Part shown: piece by piece, positions 59,542 through 64,000 of the stretch
How positions within the stretch are numbered: the first letter of the stretch is position 1
Layout: every line of letters begins with the position of its first letter
Assembly (NCBI GenBank): GCA_963652365.1
Contig: CAVJTH010000004.1
Coordinates: 1 to 64,000 of the forward strand
DNA length: 64,000 nucleotides
Source: Hallerella sp963652365
GTDB taxonomy: Bacteria > Fibrobacterota > Fibrobacteria > Fibrobacterales > Fibrobacteraceae
Reading direction: 5' to 3'
Notes under the pieces: generated by a model
What the model was told of the DNA's origin: nothing
What the model saw: only the letters and a program-made list of their open reading frames with translations
Database searches by the model: none
Position numbers and translations under genes: made by a program

Positions 59542-61740
59542 ATGGAATACAAAATGCTCGCGGCCAAGGAAATCACGGCAAGGCTCCCCGACGGAACTTC
59601 TGTCGTGATGGAAACCGGTCGCCTGGCCAAACAGGCTTCGGGATCGGCTGTCATCAAGGTCGGTGACGCCTTCTTGCTCGCAACGGTCTGCTTTGGCCCG
59701 GAAAAGGACGGGGACTTTTTCCCCTTGACAGTCGAATATCGTGAAAAGGCCTATGCCGCCGGTCGCTTGCCGGGCGGCTACAACAAGCGCGAACCGGGAC
59801 GTCCGAGCGACGACGAGATTCTCTCCGCGCGAATCATCGACCGTCCCATCCGTCCGATGTTCCCGGACAACTTCACTCGCGAAGTCCAGGTCATCGTAAA
59901 CGTTCTCTCCGCGGACAAGAAGTTCGCGCCGGACGTCTTTGGCGTTTCCGCGGCGTCTCTCGCCATCGGTCTCTCCGAGCTCCCGTTCGAAGAACAGGTG
60001 GCCGCCGTCCGCGTCGCCGTGATCGGTGACAGGTATATCGTCAATCCGTCCTACGAAGAGGTTTCCGTGGCCGATCTGGACCTGGTGGTCGCCGGTACGG
60101 AAAACTCCGTCTGCATGGTCGAAGGCGGCGCCTACGAAGTTTCCGAAGACACGATGATCAAGGCCATCACGACCGGTCACGATGCCATCCGGGAACTCTG
60201 CAAGGCCCAGGCCGAGCTCTGCGCGAAGTTCGCAAAGGAGAAAATGGTCCTCACCCCGAAGAACAAGGGCGAAGCGCACGACAGGCTCGTTTCGACAGTC
60301 AAGGAAGTCATTTTTGACGAACTCGACGCGGCACTCCATGCGAACATGGTGAAGACGCAGCTCTATCCGAAAATGGCCGAACTGGAAGCCAAGGTCGTCG
60401 CCGATCCGAAGATCCTCGCCATCATCGGCGAAGGCGAAGCCCAGGACGCGGCTCTGCTCGCTGACGCCAAGGCCATCTTTGCCGACCTCGAACGTACGAC
60501 GATGCGCACGATGATCCTCAACGAAGGCCGCCGCATCGACGGTCGCGCGACGACGGAAGTCCGCCCGATCGAAATCCAGCTGGGAGTCTTGCCGAGCGTT
60601 CACGGTTCCGCCGTGTTCCAGCGCGGCGAAACCCAGGCGCTCGTCAGCTGCACGCTCGGAACCAAGTCCGACGAACAGCGCTACGAAACGCTCCAGGGCG
60701 AAGGTTCGAAGAGCTACATGCTCCATTACAACTTCCCGCCGTTCTGCGTGGGCGAATGCAAGAAGCTCGGCATGTCCCGCCGCGAAATCGGTCATGGACA
60801 TCTCGCCGAACGTTCGCTCAAGGCGGTTCTCCCGGTGACGGAAGATTTCCCCTATACGATTCGCATCGTTTCGGAAATTCTCGAATCCAACGGTTCCTCT
60901 TCGATGGCGTCCGTCTGCGGCGGAACGCTTTCCCTGATGGATGCCGGCGTTCCCATCAAGGCACCGGTCGCGGGCGTCGCGATGGGGCTGATTTCCGAAA
61001 CGGGTCATGCCGATGACGAAAAGATCAAGATCCTGACGGATATCACCGGAACGGAAGATCATCTCGGCGACATGGACTTCAAGGTCACGGGAACCGAGTA
61101 CGGAATCACCGCGTTCCAGATGGACATCAAGATCAAGGGTATCACGCCGGAACTGATGCGCAAGGCCCTGGACCAGGCGCGCGAAGGCCGTCTGCACATT
61201 CTCGGCAAGATCAAGGAAGCGATTCCCGCTCCGCGCGATCACTTGTCCCCGAAGGCTCCGACCATGCTCAAGATGCGCATCCCGACGACGAAGATCCGCG
61301 ACGTCATCGGTTCGGGCGGATCGGTCATCAAGGGAATGCAGGCCCAGACCGGTTGCCAGATCAACATCGACGAATCCGGAATGATCGACATCGCCGCGCC
61401 GAATGCCAAGGCCGGAGCGGTCTGCCGTCGCATGATCGAAGAGCTCACCGCGGAACCGGAACCGGGTCGCATCTACAAGGGAAAGGTCAAGACGATCCAG
61501 CCGTTTGGCGCGTTTGTCGAGATTCTCCCGGGACGCGACGGACTGGTGCACATTTCCGAACTTGCCGACTACCGTGTCGAAAAGGTCGAAGATATCGTGC
61601 ACGTCGGCGACGAAGTGACGGTGCTCTGCATGGGCGTCGATCCGAAGGGCAAGGTGAAGCTTTCCATGAAGGCCTTGCTCCACAAGGATAAGCCTGCGGA
61701 ACAGCCCGAAGCGCCTGCTCCCGAACAGCCGCAAGCCTAG
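59542..61740 (+). CDS. pnp: Polynucleotide phosphorylase
   Basis: A 732-residue 3'-5' exoribonuclease. Two RNase PH-like domains come first (SRREIGHGHLAERSL is in the second). A KH domain (PTTKIRDVIGSGGSVIKGMQ) and an S1 domain (GRIYKGKVKTIQPFGAFVEI) follow, then a Pro/Glu/Ala tail. AAGGA lies 9 nt before ATG 59542. A strong terminator follows the stop. Confidence 0.97.
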   Translation: MEYKMLAAKEITARLPDGTSVVMETGRLAKQASGSAVIKVGDAFLLATVCFGPEKDGDFFPLTVEYREKAYAAGRLPGGYNKREPGRPSDDEILSARIIDRPIRPMFPDNFTREVQVIVNVLSADKKFAPDVFGVSAASLAIGLSELPFEEQVAAVRVAVIGDRYIVNPSYEEVSVADLDLVVAGTENSVCMVEGGAYEVSEDTMIKAITTGHDAIRELCKAQAELCAKFAKEKMVLTPKNKGEAHDRLVSTVKEVIFDELDAALHANMVKTQLYPKMAELEAKVVADPKILAIIGEGEAQDAALLADAKAIFADLERTTMRTMILNEGRRIDGRATTEVRPIEIQLGVLPSVHGSAVFQRGETQALVSCTLGTKSDEQRYETLQGEGSKSYMLHYNFPPFCVGECKKLGMSRREIGHGHLAERSLKAVLPVTEDFPYTIRIVSEILESNGSSSMASVCGGTLSLMDAGVPIKAPVAGVAMGLISETGHADDEKIKILTDITGTEDHLGDMDFKVTGTEYGITAFQMDIKIKGITPELMRKALDQAREGRLHILGKIKEAIPAPRDHLSPKAPTMLKMRIPTTKIRDVIGSGGSVIKGMQAQTGCQINIDESGMIDIAAPNAKAGAVCRRMIEELTAEPEPGRIYKGKVKTIQPFGAFVEILPGRDGLVHISELADYRVEKVEDIVHVGDEVTVLCMGVDPKGKVKLSMKALLHKDKPAEQPEAPAPEQPQA

Positions 61741-61764
61741 TTCGAAAGACGACGAGCCGTTTTG

Positions 61765-61806
61765 AAAAGGTCTCGAAAGTCCTCTGGATTTTCGAGACCT
61801 TTTTCA
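61765..61806 (+). terminator. Terminator of rpsO-pnp
   Basis: A perfect 13-bp stem (61766-61778 with 61790-61802) with an 11-base loop has a T-run at its end. Confidence 0.85.
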
Positions 61807-61812
61807 TATGGC

Positions 61813-61844
61813 GAAAAAAAAGCCTCTCCGCGGGGGAGAAGCTC
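61813..61844 (-). terminator. Terminator of the Ala/Asp-rich protein gene
   Basis: On the minus strand a GC-rich stem (AGCTTCTCC with GGAGAGGCT) is followed by eight T. Confidence 0.8.
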
Positions 61845-61868
61845 CTTGTGGGCAAGAATCGACTGAGA

Positions 61869-62531
61869 TCAGTCCTTGCCGGTGAAGATGATGACGAGGA
61901 CGCTCGCGATGAACGCCGCGCTCACGATGATGAATTCGAGCGGGTTCTCCATGATGGTCTGTCCGGCCGTGCGCGGCGCGCTGTTGTCTTCGGTTGCCGG
62001 CTGCGGCTCGACCTTTGCGGAATCAGCCGTTGCGGCCGCCATGGAATCCGCCGGCGCAGCCGCTACCGTGTCCGCTTTTGCCGTGTCGGCAGGCGCGACT
62101 TTCGCTTCGAGAACTTCGGACGTGTCCGACTTGGCGGAATCAGCCGGGAGGGTCGCTGCGGTCGCCATGGAATCCGCCGGCGCAGTCGCTGCCGTGTCCG
62201 ACTTGACCGAGTCTGCCGGGGCGGTTTTCGCTTCGAGAACCTTGGACGTGTCCGACTTGGCGGAATCAGCCGGGAGGGCCGCCGCGGTCGCCGCCGAATC
62301 GACTTTCGGTTCGGATGGAGCGGCAGCCTTTTCGGTCGCCTTCGCGGTCGTGTCCGAAGCGGTCGCCTGCGAAGCGGAATCCGCCTTGGGCGCTTCGGCG
62401 GGAGCTGCAGTTTCCTTGACCGCTTCGGTCTTTACGGTGTCCGCAGCTGCGGTAACCGGTTTCGCCTCTTCGGCTGCAAACGCAAATGCGGCAAGTACAA
62501 GTGCGGAAAAAAGAGTCTTCGTGAGTTTCAT
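61869..62531 (-). CDS. Exported Ala/Thr/Asp-rich repetitive protein with C-terminal membrane helix
   Basis: A 220-residue protein with a signal peptide (about 1-20). A low-complexity region of about 160 residues with words such as PADSAKSDT and APADSM follows. A C-terminal hydrophobic helix (about 197-217) ends in TGKD. The middle contains a 42-residue tandem duplication. It is probably an envelope spacer or anchor protein; the topology would leave the repetitive part in the periplasm. AAGGA lies 7 nt before ATG 62531. Function unknown. Confidence 0.8.
   Translation of the reverse strand: MKLTKTLFSALVLAAFAFAAEEAKPVTAAADTVKTEAVKETAAPAEAPKADSASQATASDTTAKATEKAAAPSEPKVDSAATAAALPADSAKSDTSKVLEAKTAPADSVKSDTAATAPADSMATAATLPADSAKSDTSEVLEAKVAPADTAKADTVAAAPADSMAAATADSAKVEPQPATEDNSAPRTAGQTIMENPLEFIIVSAAFIASVLVIIFTGKD
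62039..62296 (-). repeat. 126-bp in-frame tandem repeat within the Ala/Asp-rich gene
   Basis: About two copies of a 126-bp (42-codon) unit. CTTCGAGAAC recurs at 62105 and 62231. The copies differ at scattered, mostly synonymous bases, so length changes would keep the frame. Confidence 0.85.
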
Positions 62532-62681
62532 GGTTCGTCCTTGTTGATAAAACGTCATGGCAGAAAGTTCTGCCGATTTCACTAGAAAAATAACTCTTGT
62601 TATCGAATTATGGAAAAGGAATTTTCAGAAAAGCGCGAAAATTCTATTTTCTAGGCGAATCATCCAAAAAAAGAGGCTTCT

Positions 62682-64000
62682 ATGGCATTTCATTACGAAC
62701 CGATCGTCCAGCACGGCGAAGACAGAACGGAATACGTGAATCTCGGAACGGAAGGCGTTTCCGTCGCGGAATTCGAAGGAAAGAAGATTCTCAAGGTTTC
62801 CAAAGAGGCCTTGACGAAAATCGCCCAGTCCGCGTTCGAGGAAGTCAGCTTCCGCTTGCGCCCGGCCCATACGGCGAAGGTCGCGAAGATTCTCCAGGAT
62901 CCCGAAGCGAGCGACAACGACAAGTTCGTCGCGCTGACGCTGCTGAAGAACGCGGTCGTCGCGTCCAAGGGCGTTCTCCCGTTCTGCCAGGACACGGGAA
63001 CGGCCATCGCCGTCGTTCACAAGGGGCAGCAGGTCTGGACAGGTTCGGACGACTTTGCCGCCATTTCGGAAGGCATCTACAACGCCTACACCACGAAGAA
63101 TCTGCGCTATAGCCAGATAGCCCCGCTTTCCATGTACGAAGAAAAGAACACGGCCTGCAATCTTCCGGCGCAGATCGATATCCATGCCGAGGAAGGCGCC
63201 GAGATGAAGTTCCTCTTCGTGGCGAAGGGCGGCGGATCTGCGAACAAGACCTACTATTGGCCGATGACCAAGGCGCTCCTCAACCCGAAGTCCCTCGAAA
63301 AGTTCATCGCCGAGAAGGTCAAGACTCTAGGTACGGCGGCCTGCCCTCCCTATCATCTCGCGATCGTCATCGGCGGAACCTCTGCCGAGATGAACACGCA
63401 CACGGTAAAGCTTGCGAGCTGCGGCTACCTCGACGACATCCCGACAACGGGAAGCGAGGGCGGTCGGATGTTCCGCGATCTCGAAATGGAAGAAAAGGTT
63501 CTGCGCATTTGCCAGAAGACGGGAATCGGCGCGCAGTTCGGCGGAAAGTACTTCGTGCACGACGTGCGCGTGATCCGCTGCCCGAGACATGCGGCGAGCT
63601 GTCCGGTTTCCATCGGCGTCTCCTGCTCGGCAGACAGAAACATCAAGGCGAAAATCGACGAAAAGGGTCTCTGGCTCGAAAAGATGGAGCATCATCCGGA
63701 GCGCTACATCCCGGAAGGGAACGTGGTGAAGATGGCCGCGCCTGTCGAAATCGACCTCGACCGTCCGATGAAGGACGTTCTCGCCGAGCTTTCGAAGTAT
63801 CCGGTGAAGACGCGTCTGAATCTCCGCGGCACGATGATCGTCGCGCGCGACATGGCCCACGCGAAGATTGCCGAAATCTTCGACCGCGAGGAACGCGGCG
63901 AGGAACTTTCCGAAATCGAGAAGACGGTTCTCAAGGCCGTTTCCGACCACCCGATCTACTATGCGGGACCGGCAAAGACGCCGTGCGGAATGCCGACGGG
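62682..64000 (+). CDS. Class I (iron-sulfur) fumarate hydratase, cut by window end
   Basis: At least 439 residues of a FumA/FumB-type enzyme, open to the window edge; the family is about 540 long. It interconverts fumarate and malate, and in succinate-producing Fibrobacter relatives it would run in the reductive direction. LPFCQDTGTAIAVVHKG holds a cluster cysteine (C102). GGGSANKTYYWPMTKALL and the Cys-rich RCPRHAASCPVSIGVSC follow. AGAGG lies 6 nt upstream of ATG 62682, and TATTTT near 62645 may be the -10 element. Confidence 0.92.
   Translation, partial: MAFHYEPIVQHGEDRTEYVNLGTEGVSVAEFEGKKILKVSKEALTKIAQSAFEEVSFRLRPAHTAKVAKILQDPEASDNDKFVALTLLKNAVVASKGVLPFCQDTGTAIAVVHKGQQVWTGSDDFAAISEGIYNAYTTKNLRYSQIAPLSMYEEKNTACNLPAQIDIHAEEGAEMKFLFVAKGGGSANKTYYWPMTKALLNPKSLEKFIAEKVKTLGTAACPPYHLAIVIGGTSAEMNTHTVKLASCGYLDDIPTTGSEGGRMFRDLEMEEKVLRICQKTGIGAQFGGKYFVHDVRVIRCPRHAASCPVSIGVSCSADRNIKAKIDEKGLWLEKMEHHPERYIPEGNVVKMAAPVEIDLDRPMKDVLAELSKYPVKTRLNLRGTMIVARDMAHAKIAEIFDREERGEELSEIEKTVLKAVSDHPIYYAGPAKTPCGMPT

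Noticed and set aside
58717..61734. Minus-strand open frame of 1005 codons
   Set aside because: It is antisense to pnp and rpsO, which match their families perfectly. It shows no domain.

Overview
The window looks like a chromosomal segment of a GC-rich (roughly 55-60 percent by eye) Fibrobacterota bacterium, from Fibrobacter or a close relative such as Hallerella. The signs are a GH74-type xyloglucanase and a large metalloprotease-like protein, both ending in type IX-secretion-like C-terminal tails, a polyserine linker, a PorV/PorQ-like barrel, a protein with a formylglycine-generating-enzyme-like (SUMF) fold, a futalosine-pathway MqnE, and the folP-cdaA pairing typical of the Bacteroidota/Fibrobacterota side of the tree. 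I see no phage, transposase, CRISPR array or rRNA. Genus assignment is inference.

Layout. 1-8035: a dispersed noncoding repeat, glyA, a Wzc-like tyrosine kinase with a 10-G tract in its tyrosine tail, a secreted endonuclease I and mfd. 8036-18946: a second repeat copy, a Cys-rich acidic protein with dapA, the GH74 enzyme, an outer-membrane lipoprotein, leuCD, a 201-bp tandem repeat running into tRNA-Gly, a lipoprotein, ispE, tRNA-Gln and rplY. 19076-31333 (minus): a tightly packed run of GT4, two GT2s, a Wzi-like barrel, proA, hisI, tilS, ftsH, folP, cdaA and the SUMF protein, mostly with 4-14 bp overlaps. 31360-41837: a divergent GT4, a GT-like protein, a PorV/Q-like barrel, tRNA-Lys, mqnE, guaD, the secreted metalloprotease, a third repeat copy, dusA and an ECF sigma/anti-sigma/periplasmic sensor trio. 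41963-51825: metH lacking its reactivation domain, a fourth repeat copy, an M23 peptidase, glyS, a 56-residue membrane protein, an aminotransferase and a CHASE2 adenylate cyclase. 51885-64000: an overlapping run ftsK - DNA methyltransferase - MetH reactivation protein - two envelope proteins - nadD - pseudouridine synthase, then rpsO-pnp, a repetitive Ala/Asp-rich protein and the start of a class I fumarase.

How the parts fit. The Wzc-like kinase, the Wzi-like barrel and the glycosyltransferases point to surface polysaccharide. GH74, the metalloprotease and the PorV/Q-like protein point to secreted polymer degradation. MetH is split, and both halves lie in this window about 11 kb apart.

The most striking cross-cutting signal is at gene starts. 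About fourteen genes at the head of transcription units have a TANNTT-type -10 hexamer ending 6-9 nt before the start codon and no usable Shine-Dalgarno. Other genes have a leader with a normal GGAG/AAGGA. This suggests widespread leaderless transcription. The second signal is a modular 0.3-0.7 kb noncoding repeat found in four intergenic gaps and in no gene.
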